DNA of 64,000 bases from Cellulosimicrobium cellulans (GCF_024124905.1 NZ_JAMXST010000002.1:496001-560000); one strand, 5' to 3'; counted from the first letter of the stretch, positions 23,829 to 32,358 are shown. Numbers and translations: made by a program. The notes: generated from the letters alone by a model not told the origin.

Positions 23829-24931
23829 GACGACGCTCCTTCTGGGGTGGGCAGGTCGCGGGTGAGGAACTGGTACTGCTCGACGAGGAAGCGGGCGAGC
23901 GTCACGTCGCACGGCACGGCCTCGACGGCCGCGCGCGCCTCGGCGTGGCCGGAGCGCACCGTGGGTGACGCGGACCGCCCGTTGGCCTCGGCCTTCTCGG
24001 CGAGCCGCTCCAGGCTGTAGCGCAGCTCGGCGCGCTCGCGCAGCGGGCGGGTGTAGGCGTCCTCGACGGTCTCGACGGCGCGCGCGACGGTCGCCAGTCG
24101 CGCCGTGTAGGCGTCGAGCTCGAAGCGGGAGTCGGGGACCGGGCCGAGCCGCGAGACGTCGGGGACGGCGAGCCGCGGCGGGTGCGCGATCTCGCGACGG
24201 CACCGTGCGACGAGCTCGCGCAGCGCGGGCTCGCGCGCCTCCAGCGCGTCGCGCTGCTCCTCGGTGCGGGCACGGTCGCGGCGCAGCTCGCGGCGCTGCG
24301 CCGACGCGACGATGAGGTCGCGCTCGGCGCGCGCCACCTCGGTCTCGAGCTCCGCGAGCGGGCCCGCGACGTCGGCCCCGCGCGCGGCCTGGGCGACGAG
24401 GTGGTCGAGACGCCCGCGCAGGGTCTCGACGCGTCCCCGCGCGTCCGCGTCGGAGCCCGCCAGGTCCTCGCAGCGCACGAGCTCGGCGCGCACGCCGCGC
24501 AGCCGCGCGACCTGGTCGGCCGTGTGCGGGTCGAACGACAGGCGGGTGCGGAGCTGGACGACGAGCGCGTCGCACAGCTTCACCGCCTCGACGAGCGAGA
24601 CGAGCGCGGCGCCCGAGCCGGAGTCGAGGCGCCCCCAGACGAGCTGGGAAATCTTCTCGCGCGCGACGGCGTCGGCCCGGCCCGAGTCCCACACGGGCCG
24701 GATCTCGTCCGCGCGCGTGCGGATCGCCTGCCAGAGCGACAGCGCGAGCACGAGGTCGGCGGTGTAGACGTCGGGCGTCGCGGCGGCCTGCGCGGCGGCG
24801 TCGAGCCGGTCGAGCTCGGTGCGACGCTCGTCGAGCCACGTCTCGAGCGCGGCGAGGTACGCCAGGAGGTCGGCGGCGGGGATCGCCTCGCCGAGCCGTC
24901 CCGGCGCCTCGGGTGCGGTCGTGCGGGTCAC
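23825..24931 (-). CDS. Uncharacterised helical/coiled-coil protein of the PknG operon
   Basis: 368 aa, no signal peptide or membrane segment, nearly all predicted helix with long heptad-like stretches (around ALETWLDERRTELDRLDAA and ETEVARAERDLIVASAQRRE). I recognise no catalytic motif. It ends with an ordered-looking helical segment, ARFLVEQYQFLTRD. It lies between the GlnH-like and PknG genes with 4-bp overlaps on both sides, so its product probably bridges the sensor and kinase or regulates the kinase. In mycobacteria glnH lies directly beside pknG, so this gene is an insertion relative to that order. Confidence 0.82.
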   Translation of the reverse strand: MTRTTAPEAPGRLGEAIPAADLLAYLAALETWLDERRTELDRLDAAAQAAATPDVYTADLVLALSLWQAIRTRADEIRPVWDSGRADAVAREKISQLVWGRLDSGSGAALVSLVEAVKLCDALVVQLRTRLSFDPHTADQVARLRGVRAELVRCEDLAGSDADARGRVETLRGRLDHLVAQAARGADVAGPLAELETEVARAERDLIVASAQRRELRRDRARTEEQRDALEAREPALRELVARCRREIAHPPRLAVPDVSRLGPVPDSRFELDAYTARLATVARAVETVEDAYTRPLRERAELRYSLERLAEKAEANGRSASPTVRSGHAEARAAVEAVPCDVTLARFLVEQYQFLTRDLPTPEGASS

Positions 24932-25953
24932 GGCGTGCGGCCGTACACCGCGGTCGGCGGGGCCGGGGCGGGGCCGAGGCCCCCGAGCCACTCGCCGTAG
25001 ATCGCGGCCCAGCGCCCGTCCGACTTCATCTGCTCCAGCACGCCGTTGACGAACCGGACCATGTCCACGTTCTGCGCCGGGACGCCGATGCCGTAGGGCT
25101 CGTCGCTGATCGCCTCGCCGACGACCTTCGCGTACGGGTCCTGGGCCGCGAAGCCCGCGAGGATCGTGTCGTCGCCCGTGATCGCGTCGACCTTGCCCTG
25201 CTGGAACAGCACGAGGCACTGGGTGTGGGTCGTGGCCGGGACGGGCTCGATGCCGGAGAACTGCTCGAGGCGCGTGAGCGTCGTCGTGCCCTCCGGGGCG
25301 CACACGCGCTGGCCCTCGAGGTCCGCGATCCCGCCGGCCGTCGAGTCCCGCGTGACGAGCACCTTCTGGCCCGCGTGGTAGTACTCGGCCGAGAACGCGA
25401 TGGACTCCCACCGCTCGCAGGTGATGGTGAACGCGCGGGCGACGAGGTCGACCTCCCCGTTCTCGAGCACCTCCAGGCGCTGGCCGGAGGTGATGACCCG
25501 GAACTGGAGGCGGTCGGGGTCGCCGAAGATCGCGCGCGAGATCTCGTGGAGCACGTCGATGTCGAAGCCCTCGATCTGGCCCGACAGCGGGTTGCGCGCG
25601 CCCATGAGCAGCGTGTCGGCGGAGACGCCCACGACCAGCGACCCCCGGTCGCGGATCGCGGCCATCGTGCTCCCGCCGGGCAGCGCGTCCGGACCGGGCA
25701 GCGCACCCTCGGGCGTGTAGGACGCGAGCGGGTCCGCGCACTCGGCGGGAGCCGCGGGGGCGGCGGGGGCCTCCTCGGTGGCCTCGTCCTGGGGTGCCGC
25801 CGTGAGGCGGAGGTCGTCCGCGCCGGACGGGCCCGAGCACGCGGTCAGCGCGAGCGCCGCGGCGAGCGCGGCACCGACGACGCCGGTGCGGCGGCGCCGT
25901 GCGGCGCGCCGGCTCCGGGCGGACCGGTCGGGGGTGGCGAGCGTCGTGGTCAC
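24928..25953 (-). CDS. glnH: GlnH-like amino-acid-binding lipoprotein (SBP family 3)
   Basis: 341 aa. A basic start, a hydrophobic stretch and lipobox LTAC give a lipoprotein signal peptide (Cys near residue 39). The SBP_bac_3 fold follows (about residues 95-325): GSLVVGVSADTLLMG, IEGFDIDVLHEIS, NGEVDLVARAFTIT, EGTTTLTRLE, VDAITGDDTILAG. No ABC permease or ATPase is nearby, so it is unlikely to serve transport. As in mycobacteria, it probably senses Asp/Glu-type amino acids outside the membrane and passes the signal to the GlnX-like protein. GTG 25953 overlaps the GlnX stop (GTGA). Confidence 0.9.
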   Translation of the reverse strand: MTTTLATPDRSARSRRAARRRRTGVVGAALAAALALTACSGPSGADDLRLTAAPQDEATEEAPAAPAAPAECADPLASYTPEGALPGPDALPGGSTMAAIRDRGSLVVGVSADTLLMGARNPLSGQIEGFDIDVLHEISRAIFGDPDRLQFRVITSGQRLEVLENGEVDLVARAFTITCERWESIAFSAEYYHAGQKVLVTRDSTAGGIADLEGQRVCAPEGTTTLTRLEQFSGIEPVPATTHTQCLVLFQQGKVDAITGDDTILAGFAAQDPYAKVVGEAISDEPYGIGVPAQNVDMVRFVNGVLEQMKSDGRWAAIYGEWLGGLGPAPAPPTAVYGRTP

Positions 25954-27293
25954 CGGTACTCCTCCAGTCGTGCGGTCACGCCGCGCCACGCGAGCAGGGC
26001 GGCGACCAGGCCGGCGGCGAGCAGGAGCCAGCCCGCGACGGTCGCGGTCGTCGCCGCCCCGTCGAGCCGCTGGCTCGTCGCGGCCGCGTTGGTCTCGATG
26101 TCGTCGCGCGCGGACGTGGAGAACGCGTCGAAGGCGGCGTTGGGGCTCTCGGGGTCCGTCGCGGTGGCGAGCGCGACGGCGTCGTCCCACTGTCCCGCGT
26201 CGTCGAGCGCGCGGATGTCCGCGTGCCGGGTCACCCACGCGTCGAGCGCCTGGGCCGTCGTCCCGTCGAGGATCCCCTCGGACGCCGCGGTGTCGAGACG
26301 CGCGGTGGCGTCGTCGGTCGCCGTGACGAACGCCTCCTCGTACGCCTGCCCGGACCCGCGCTTGATGAGCGTGAACGCCTCCATCGACTTCGCGTCGTTG
26401 GCGAGCGAGTACGCCTGGGACGCGGCGAGCGTCGCGGCGTACGGCCCCGTGCGCACGTCCTGCGCGCGCGAGCTCGCCTGGGCCAGCAGGACCGTCGACA
26501 CGATGCCGACCACGAGCACGACGGCGGTGGCGACCGCGAGGCCGACGTTGAGCACGCGGTGCGTGCGGCGCGCGAGCCACACCTGGCTCACGACGAGCAC
26601 CGCGAGCGCCACGAGCCCGCCCGCGAGCACCCACAGCGCGTTGCGGACGCCCGAGAAGTCGGCGGCGACGCGGTCCGCGTCGTCGAGCACGACCTCGTCG
26701 AGCGCCGGGAGCATCTGCTCGCGCAGGATCGTCGACGCCTGGTCGAGGTACGCCGAGCCGACGGGGAAGCCCTGCCGGTTGTTCGCGCGCGCCTGCTCGA
26801 CGAGGCCGGTGTAGACCGTGAGGTCGGCCGCGACCCGGCCGAGCAGCTCCGCGTCGCCCTCGTTGCTCCCGGAGAGCGTGGCGAGGCCGGTCGCGGCCTG
26901 GTCGACGAGGTCGTCGTACCGGGCGCGCTGGTCCGCGGGCTCGAGGCCCCCGACGAGGAACGCGCCGGTCGCCGTCGCGTCGGCCGCGACGAGCGCGTTG
27001 CGGACCTCCTGGACGCCGACGAGCTGCGCGGTGTCCTCGCCGGCGGCCTCGAGCGCCCGGGACTGGACGCTCCCCGCCTGGAAGCCGAGCGCACCGAGCG
27101 CGACGGCGGCGAGCACGCACAGCGCCATGACGAGCCGCAGCTTGCCGGGCGTGCGGCGCAGCGCGCCCCGGGCGCGGGACACGCCGGCGCTCGGTGCTCC
27201 GCTCGGGGCGCCGGCCGGGCCGGGCGCGCCCGGCGCGGGGCCGCCCGCGGGGACGATCTGCTGGCCCGCAGGGCGGACCGGGGTGGTCGTCAT
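25950..27293 (-). CDS. GlnX-like membrane sensor
   Basis: 447 aa. A Pro/Gly-rich cytoplasmic start precedes TM1 (about 53-75), an extracytoplasmic helical domain (about 80-210), TM2 (about 216-238), TM3 (about 245-270), a second extracytoplasmic helical domain (about 275-412) and TM4 (about 415-440). The two outside domains resemble four-helix ligand-sensing domains of chemoreceptors, which is the GlnX architecture in mycobacteria. There is no kinase or methyl-accepting domain, so signalling must go through partners such as PknG. It lies directly upstream of the GlnH-like gene and overlaps the AAA+ gene by 4 bp. Confidence 0.85.
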   Translation of the reverse strand: MTTTPVRPAGQQIVPAGGPAPGAPGPAGAPSGAPSAGVSRARGALRRTPGKLRLVMALCVLAAVALGALGFQAGSVQSRALEAAGEDTAQLVGVQEVRNALVAADATATGAFLVGGLEPADQRARYDDLVDQAATGLATLSGSNEGDAELLGRVAADLTVYTGLVEQARANNRQGFPVGSAYLDQASTILREQMLPALDEVVLDDADRVAADFSGVRNALWVLAGGLVALAVLVVSQVWLARRTHRVLNVGLAVATAVVLVVGIVSTVLLAQASSRAQDVRTGPYAATLAASQAYSLANDAKSMEAFTLIKRGSGQAYEEAFVTATDDATARLDTAASEGILDGTTAQALDAWVTRHADIRALDDAGQWDDAVALATATDPESPNAAFDAFSTSARDDIETNAAATSQRLDGAATTATVAGWLLLAAGLVAALLAWRGVTARLEEYR

Positions 27294-29035
27294 GCGTTCT
27301 CCTCGGCGGTGGAGGGGGCGGTCTCGGACGCGTCGTGGGACGCGACGTCGTGGGACGCGACGTCGGGGGACGGCGCGTCGTCGGTGGGCGCGGCCGCGGT
27401 CGGGGCGTCGTCCGGGGCGCCGTCGGGCTCAGGCGGGTCGAGCGTGGCGAGGAGCGCGGGGGCGCCCTCGCCGTCGACGACGTCGACCGGCAGCAGGAGG
27501 CGGAGCTCGTCGATCGTCGGCGCGTCGGTGTCCTTGAGGCGCCACGCGTGGCGCGCGATCGCGCCGTCGAGCACGTTGCGCGCCCAGCGCGCGTTGCCGA
27601 AGCCCTCGGTGCGCGGCTGGGCCGCGGCGAGGCGCGTGAACACGTCGAGCGCCTCGGGCGTCGGCTCGAAGTCCGACTTCGCCGCCATGCCCGCGAAGAT
27701 GTCGCGCAGCTCGGCGTCGGCGTAGTCCTCGAACGTGATGGTCGTGGAGAACCGCGACTCGAGGCCGGGGTTCGTGGCGAGAAAGTCCGCCATCGGGCCC
27801 GGGTAGCCCGCCACGATGACGACGAGCTCGTCGCGGTGGTCCTCCATGTCCTTGACGAGCGTGTTGATCGCCTCGGCGCCGTACTGGTCCTCCGCGAGGC
27901 CGTACGCCTCGTCGACGAACAGCACGCCGCCGAGCGCGGTGGCGACGACCTCGGAGGTCTTCACCGCGGTCTGGCCGAGGTACCCGGCGACGAGCTCGGA
28001 GCGGTCGACCTCGACGAGGTGGCCCTTCTCGAGCAGCCCCAGGGCGCGGTAGATGCCCGCGACGAGGCGCGCGACCGTCGTCTTGCCCGTGCCGGGGTTG
28101 CCGAGGAACACGAGGTGGCGCGTGAGCGTCGGGCGGGTGAGGCCGGCCTCGGTGCGCAGCTTCTCGACGCGCAGCAGCTCGGTCTGGCGGTGGATCTCGT
28201 CCTTCACGCGGGAGAGACCGGTGAGCGCGTCGAGCTCGGCCAGCAGCTCCTCGATCGAGCGGGGAGGCTCCTCCTCGGCCGCGGCCTCGGCCGTCGTCGC
28301 CGCCTCGGACCGGGTGGCCGTGGCGTCGGCGCCGCCCGTGGGCGCGCCGACCGGCGTCGTGCCCGACGGCGCGGCGGGCGTGGCACCGGACGGTGCTGCG
28401 GCCGGGCGCGCGCCGAGCGCGTCGAGGATGGACTCGACCGAGGGGACCTCGGGCGCCGGGCGCCGCAGGGCGTCGAGCGAGCCCTGCGCGGCGAGCAGGT
28501 CGCCGAGGTCGAACGGGTCCGCCCCGCCGGTCGACGGGCGCGTGGCGAGCGGCCCGCCCGCGGCGGGCAGCGGCGTCGGGCCCGACGGCGTGCGACCGGC
28601 GGCCGGGGTGACGACCGGGGCCGGCGGCGGGGCGCCGCCCGACTGCTGCACCGCGGCGGTGGCCGCGGCGGCCCCGGCCACGTGCGGGCCCGGGGAGCCG
28701 AGGTGCGCGGCGGCGCGTGCGACGTCGGCGAGCGCCTGCCCGTACGCAGCGGCGTGCTTCGAGCGGGCCGCCCCGAGCGCGGCGAGGACGTCCGTCGGCG
28801 ACGTGCGCCAGCGCCGCGCGCTCGACGCGGCCGTGAAGAACGCGCCCGTCGCGGCGGGGTCGTGCCCGAGCGCCGCGAGCCACGCGGCGGGGGCACCGGG
28901 GGAGGACTCGGCGACGGCCGCCGCGAGGCGGGCGCCCTCGTCGCGCGCGGCCTCCTCGTCCACGCCCGCGGCGCGCGCCGCGGCGTCCAGCGCGTCGAGA
29001 GCCGCCGCGAGGCTCGGGGTCACCGGGCCGGTCAT
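27290..29035 (-). CDS. CbbX/EccA-type AAA+ ATPase
   Basis: 581 aa. The N-terminal 120 residues are helical, a long Ala/Pro/Thr linker follows (about 130-260), then one AAA+ module (about 265-520). Walker A is GNPGTGKTTVARL near residue 310, the pore-loop region contains AGYLGQTA, Walker B is GGVLFVDEAYGL, and sensor/Arg-finger regions include GLESRFSTTITF and GFGNARWARN. CbbX/EccA/SpoVK-type ATPases remodel protein complexes. The C-terminal 45 residues are acidic, with a repeated VASHD motif. ATG 29035 has GGAGG 4 bases upstream and overlaps the 190-aa gene stop. Confidence 0.88.
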   Translation of the reverse strand: MTGPVTPSLAAALDALDAAARAAGVDEEAARDEGARLAAAVAESSPGAPAAWLAALGHDPAATGAFFTAASSARRWRTSPTDVLAALGAARSKHAAAYGQALADVARAAAHLGSPGPHVAGAAAATAAVQQSGGAPPPAPVVTPAAGRTPSGPTPLPAAGGPLATRPSTGGADPFDLGDLLAAQGSLDALRRPAPEVPSVESILDALGARPAAAPSGATPAAPSGTTPVGAPTGGADATATRSEAATTAEAAAEEEPPRSIEELLAELDALTGLSRVKDEIHRQTELLRVEKLRTEAGLTRPTLTRHLVFLGNPGTGKTTVARLVAGIYRALGLLEKGHLVEVDRSELVAGYLGQTAVKTSEVVATALGGVLFVDEAYGLAEDQYGAEAINTLVKDMEDHRDELVVIVAGYPGPMADFLATNPGLESRFSTTITFEDYADAELRDIFAGMAAKSDFEPTPEALDVFTRLAAAQPRTEGFGNARWARNVLDGAIARHAWRLKDTDAPTIDELRLLLPVDVVDGEGAPALLATLDPPEPDGAPDDAPTAAAPTDDAPSPDVASHDVASHDASETAPSTAEENA

Positions 29036-29604
29036 GGTGCCTCCAGTCGTCCGGGCTCCGACGCCGGGCCGCTCGGCGGCGGTGGCGTGCCCTGGCCGGC
29101 CCCGGGGTCGAGCGCGATCGACGAGTCGCGGAACTTCTCCGCGAGGAACGCGCCGTGCGCGACGAGCGCCGCCGCGTCGGCGCGCGAGACCGCGTCGGAG
29201 ATCTTGTCGAGCGTCACGCCGAGCAGGTCGAGCTGGTCGCACAGCAGCATGAGGGACGTCTTGCCCTGCGCGACGACCCGCCGGTCGGCGAAGTCGCGCG
29301 GCAGGCGCAGGTACGCGCCGACGGCCTCGGGCAGGTAGCTCGTGGCCGTCGCGACGACGGTGTGCGCCTGCTGCGACCCGCCGCCGAGGCGGTCGAGGCG
29401 CGGCACCATCTCCTCGACCGTCCCGGTGATGCGGTGCACGCGCGCCGTGACGGCGGGCGGCACCCGCCCCTCGATCTGCTGCTCCACGCGCTCGACCGAG
29501 GCGAGGATCTCGGTCGACGTCGGCGGGGCGGGCAGCTCGAGCGCGGGCTCGGGCGCGGGGGACCGGCCGCCGAGGCGGCCGATCACGTCGGAGAACCAGC
29601 CCAT
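29032..29604 (-). CDS. Uncharacterised 190-aa protein paired with the TelA homologue
   Basis: 190 aa, no signal peptide. An N-terminal MGWFSDVIGRLGG amphipathic start is followed by a Pro-rich linker, a helical core (about residues 30-165) containing TVVATATSYLPEAVGAYLRL, and a Pro/Gly tail. The core pattern (helices around YLPE...Y..LP) resembles small XpaC-like partners of TelA proteins, but I cannot assign a family. It lies 77 bp after telA and overlaps the AAA+ gene by 4 bp. There is no clear Shine-Dalgarno sequence. Confidence 0.75.
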   Translation of the reverse strand: MGWFSDVIGRLGGRSPAPEPALELPAPPTSTEILASVERVEQQIEGRVPPAVTARVHRITGTVEEMVPRLDRLGGGSQQAHTVVATATSYLPEAVGAYLRLPRDFADRRVVAQGKTSLMLLCDQLDLLGVTLDKISDAVSRADAAALVAHGAFLAEKFRDSSIALDPGAGQGTPPPPSGPASEPGRLEAP

Positions 29605-29681
29605 CTAGCTCGGGGTCCGATCTGTGGTGCGGGGAGCGGCGGTCAGGCCGCGGGAGGACGGAGGGCGGGCGTCGCCAGGGG

Positions 29682-30899
29682 TCACAGGCGCCCGATGTCG
29701 AGCGAGCCGTTGCCGACCTGGGACTGGTCCGAGCGGCGTGCGCGGTCCAGGTACTCGTTCGCCTTCGTCGTCTCGGTCTCCAGCACGCCGATGGTCTGCG
29801 CCATCGAGTCGAGCGCCTGCGTCTTGAACGTCGAGATCGAGTCGAGCGTCGCGTAGATGTTGGCGAACGCCTGCTGGAGCTGGGGGAGGCCGACCGTCGC
29901 GCTCGCGGCCTGCTGCTGGATGCTCGCCGACTGGTCGGCCAGCATCTTCGAGGTCGAGGCGATCATGTTCGACGTCGTCGTGTTGAGCGCGGTGATCTGG
30001 TCCAGCACGAGCTTCTGGTTCGCGAGCGCCTGCGCCACGATGACGGCCGTGCGCAGGGCGGAGATCGTCGTGGTCGTCGCGCGGTCGACGCCCTTGATGA
30101 GCTCGACGTTGTTCTTCATGATGATGTCCATCGCGAGGTAGCCCTGGATGGACACCGCGAGCTGGGTCAGCAGGTCCTGGTGCTTCTGGCGGACGTAGAA
30201 CAGCACGTCCTCGCGCAGGGCTTGGGCGCGCTCGGGGTCGCTCGCCTCCAGCTCGGCGACCTTCGTCGAGAGCTCGGTGTCGAGGCGCTCGGCGATGAAG
30301 ATGTACTGGTTGAGGCGCGCCATCGAGTCCCAGAGGTTCTGCTTCTCGAGGTTGAGCGCGGCGTTGTCCTTGCGGAGCTCGTCCTGGCCGTTGTAGAGCG
30401 ACTGGACGATCGCGTTGAGCTGCTTCTGCGAGCTCTCGTAGCGGCGGAAGTAGTCCTGGAGCTTCCCGCCGAACGGGATGAGGCCCAGGAACTTCTTGCC
30501 CATGCTCGCCTCGCTCGGGTCGAGGTCCTCGACCGTGCGGCGCAGCTCGAGCAGCGACTTGCTCACCTTGGAGCTGTCGGAGACGCCGCCCTCGCGCAGC
30601 TCCTTGACCGGCATCTCGAGCATGCGGTTGGACACGTCGGCCGCGGCACGGATGTCCTTGTCGCCCATCTTGCGGATGTCGTCGGCCTTCGCCGCGAAGT
30701 CGGGCGAGCGCGTGTCCGTCGCGAGGAGCTGGTCGAGGTAGGTGGAGACCTTCGACTCGAGGCCCGGGATCGCGGCCTCGTCGACGCGCGGCGCGAGCGA
30801 CGGCGCCTGCGTGGCGGCGACCGGCTTGACGGGCTCCGGGGCGCTGAGCGTGAGCGTCTCCGTCGGGGCGGGGGGCTGGAGCGGTGCTGCCTCGGTCAT
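29682..30899 (-). CDS. TelA-family (toxic anion resistance) protein, first gene of the PknG operon
   Basis: 405 aa, almost wholly helical and soluble. TelA/KlaA family features include FLGLIPFGGKLQDYFRRY near residue 145, LWDSMARLNQYIFIAERLD, a long helix ending YLAMDIIMKNNVELIKGVDRATTTT-type sequence (around residues 250-280), and a C-terminal coiled coil. Members are linked to tellurite and colicin resistance and to cell-envelope stress, but their biochemistry is unknown. The ATG has AAGGA 6 bases upstream. The gene leads the minus-strand operon; a TATACT -10 candidate lies about 117 bp upstream. The context suggests a role in a signalling complex rather than metal resistance: TerC and TerD genes are absent. 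Confidence 0.88.
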   Translation of the reverse strand: MTEAAPLQPPAPTETLTLSAPEPVKPVAATQAPSLAPRVDEAAIPGLESKVSTYLDQLLATDTRSPDFAAKADDIRKMGDKDIRAAADVSNRMLEMPVKELREGGVSDSSKVSKSLLELRRTVEDLDPSEASMGKKFLGLIPFGGKLQDYFRRYESSQKQLNAIVQSLYNGQDELRKDNAALNLEKQNLWDSMARLNQYIFIAERLDTELSTKVAELEASDPERAQALREDVLFYVRQKHQDLLTQLAVSIQGYLAMDIIMKNNVELIKGVDRATTTTISALRTAVIVAQALANQKLVLDQITALNTTTSNMIASTSKMLADQSASIQQQAASATVGLPQLQQAFANIYATLDSISTFKTQALDSMAQTIGVLETETTKANEYLDRARRSDQSQVGNGSLDIGRL

Positions 30900-31204
30900 G
30901 TCTGTCCTTCGCTCGTGCGTGCCGTCGGACGCCGTCGGTGGCGGGTGGGGCGGCCCTCGCGACCTCCCCCTCGACCCGGGCGAACCGGGCGGAACCGGCC
31001 TGCGCCGGTCGGCCGAGTATATCTACGACGGGTGGCCTGATCTTTACCCTTTCCGGGGATCGGGAGGGTGAGAACTCCCCATGCCAGACCCAACGTCCGG
31101 GGGGCCGATGAGTTCCGCCCGCGCGCGCCGTCGTCCGTGTGCGAGAGTTCGCCGCGCCCACCGTCCGTGGACGAGCGCGCCACCACCGGGGAAAGGACCG
31201 AGAG
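30900..31204. other. Divergent control region between the PknG operon and the SDR gene
   Basis: 305 bp without a gene. It holds GC-rich hairpins (30965-31010) and a lower-GC stretch (31016-31050) with TATACT on the minus strand. The plus-strand SDR gene has AAAGGA upstream of its ATG. I see no clear palindromic operator. Confidence 0.5.
31016..31021 (-). promoter_or_regulatory. Putative -10 (TATACT) of the ten-gene PknG operon
   Basis: TATACT on the minus strand, the only near-consensus -10 in the 305-bp region. It would give a leader of about 110 bases. The -35 at 17-18 bp is poor. Confidence 0.4.
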
Positions 31205-31945
31205 ATGCAGCTGGCCGGGAAGAACGCCGTGGTCTACGGCGCCGCGGGGTCGATGGGGTCGGCGGTGAGCCGCGCGTTCGCCGCCGCGGGCGCGCGCGTC
31301 TTCCTCGCGGGACGCACGGCCGCCACGCTCGACGCGCTCGCGGACGAGGTCCGCGCCGCCGGCGGGCAGGCGCACCCCGCCGTCGTCGACGCGACGGACA
31401 AGGAGTCGGTCGACGCGCACGCGGTCGCGGTGGTCGAGCAGGCGGGGAGTCTCGACGTGTCGTTCAACGCCGTCGCGTACGACGCGCTGCAGGACGTCCC
31501 GCTCGTCGACATGTCCCTCGAGGACTTCGTGGCGCCGGTCGTGTCCGCGACGACGACCCACTTCCTCACCGCGACCGCCGCGGCGCGGCACATGATCGCC
31601 CAGGGGTCCGGGGCGATCGTCATGCTCTCTTCGACGGCGGCGCGCGAGTCGCGGCACGAGATGGGCGGGTTCAGCCTCGCGTGCGCGTCGATCGAGACGC
31701 TCGTGCGCAGCCTCGCCGGCGAGGTCGGCCGCCACGGCGTGCGCGTCGTCGGGCTGCGGCCCAACTTCACGCCCGAGACCGTCGGCGCGTCGGACGACGA
31801 CCTTCCCGCGCTCGTGCAGGACACGCTGCTCGGCCGCCTGCCCCGCCTCTCCGAGGTCGCCGGCACGGCCGTGTACCTCGCGTCCGACGCCGCGGGCGCG
31901 ACGACGGGGGTCGTCGTCGACCTCTCGTGCGGGGCGATCGTGTGA
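31205..31945 (+). CDS. SDR-fold protein lacking the catalytic Tyr/Lys
   Basis: 246 aa. The Rossmann nucleotide motif VVYGAAGSMGSAVSRAF (GxxxGxG) and VDATDKESV are intact, and the Ser strand MLSSTAARES is present. However, the SDR Y-x-x-x-K motif reads F-S-L-A-C in GGFSLACASIE, so both catalytic residues are missing. It may bind NAD(P) without classical dehydrogenase activity, or use another residue. The ATG has AAAGGA upstream; its stop overlaps the next gene by 4 bp, so the two proteins probably work together. Confidence 0.85.
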   Translation: MQLAGKNAVVYGAAGSMGSAVSRAFAAAGARVFLAGRTAATLDALADEVRAAGGQAHPAVVDATDKESVDAHAVAVVEQAGSLDVSFNAVAYDALQDVPLVDMSLEDFVAPVVSATTTHFLTATAAARHMIAQGSGAIVMLSSTAARESRHEMGGFSLACASIETLVRSLAGEVGRHGVRVVGLRPNFTPETVGASDDDLPALVQDTLLGRLPRLSEVAGTAVYLASDAAGATTGVVVDLSCGAIV

Positions 31946-32358
31946 GCGCCGACTTCGTCCCCGGGCCTGCCCATGTCCCCGAGGTCGCCCGCACGCTCGT
32001 CGCCGGACCGCACGTCGCGCACCTCGCGACCGTCCTGCCCGACGGCGGCCCGCACGTCGTGCCGCTCTGGGTCGGCTGGGAGGGGGACCGGCTCGCGTTC
32101 CTCACGGGACCCGGCTCGCGCAAGGCGCGCAACCTCGCGCGCGACCCGCGCGTCGCGGTGTCCGTGACGGAGACCGGGAACCCCTACGTCATGGCGACCC
32201 TGCGCGGACGCGTCGTCGAGGTGCTCGACGGCGACGTGGGCTGGGCGGTCGTCGACAGGCTCTCCGTCCTCTACACCGGCAACCCCTACCCGCGCGGGGA
32301 GGAGCGGCACGCCTACCTGGTCGAGATCGACCACGCGACGGCGCCGTCGTTCGGCTGA
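31942..32358 (+). CDS. Pyridoxamine 5'-phosphate oxidase-like FMN/F420-binding protein
   Basis: 138 aa. Split-barrel fold with HLATVLPDGGPHVVPLWVGW, LTGPGSRKARNLARDPRVAV (the cofactor-phosphate-binding basic stretch) and a final barrel strand HAYLVEIDH. Actinobacterial proteins of this size are often F420H2- or FMN-dependent reductases or haem-degrading relatives. The GTG overlaps the SDR-like gene stop (GTGA), implying a common pathway. The substrate is unknown. Confidence 0.82.
   Translation: MSADFVPGPAHVPEVARTLVAGPHVAHLATVLPDGGPHVVPLWVGWEGDRLAFLTGPGSRKARNLARDPRVAVSVTETGNPYVMATLRGRVVEVLDGDVGWAVVDRLSVLYTGNPYPRGEERHAYLVEIDHATAPSFG

Noticed and set aside
24928-25953. Glutamine/glutamate ABC importer binding protein
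   Set aside because: No permease or ABC ATPase gene accompanies it, and its neighbours are GlnX-like and PknG; a sensing role fits better.
29682-30899. Tellurite-resistance operon
   Set aside because: Only the TelA homologue is present, with no TerC, TerD, TerB or TerZ gene nearby; TelA homologues occur widely without a tellurite role.
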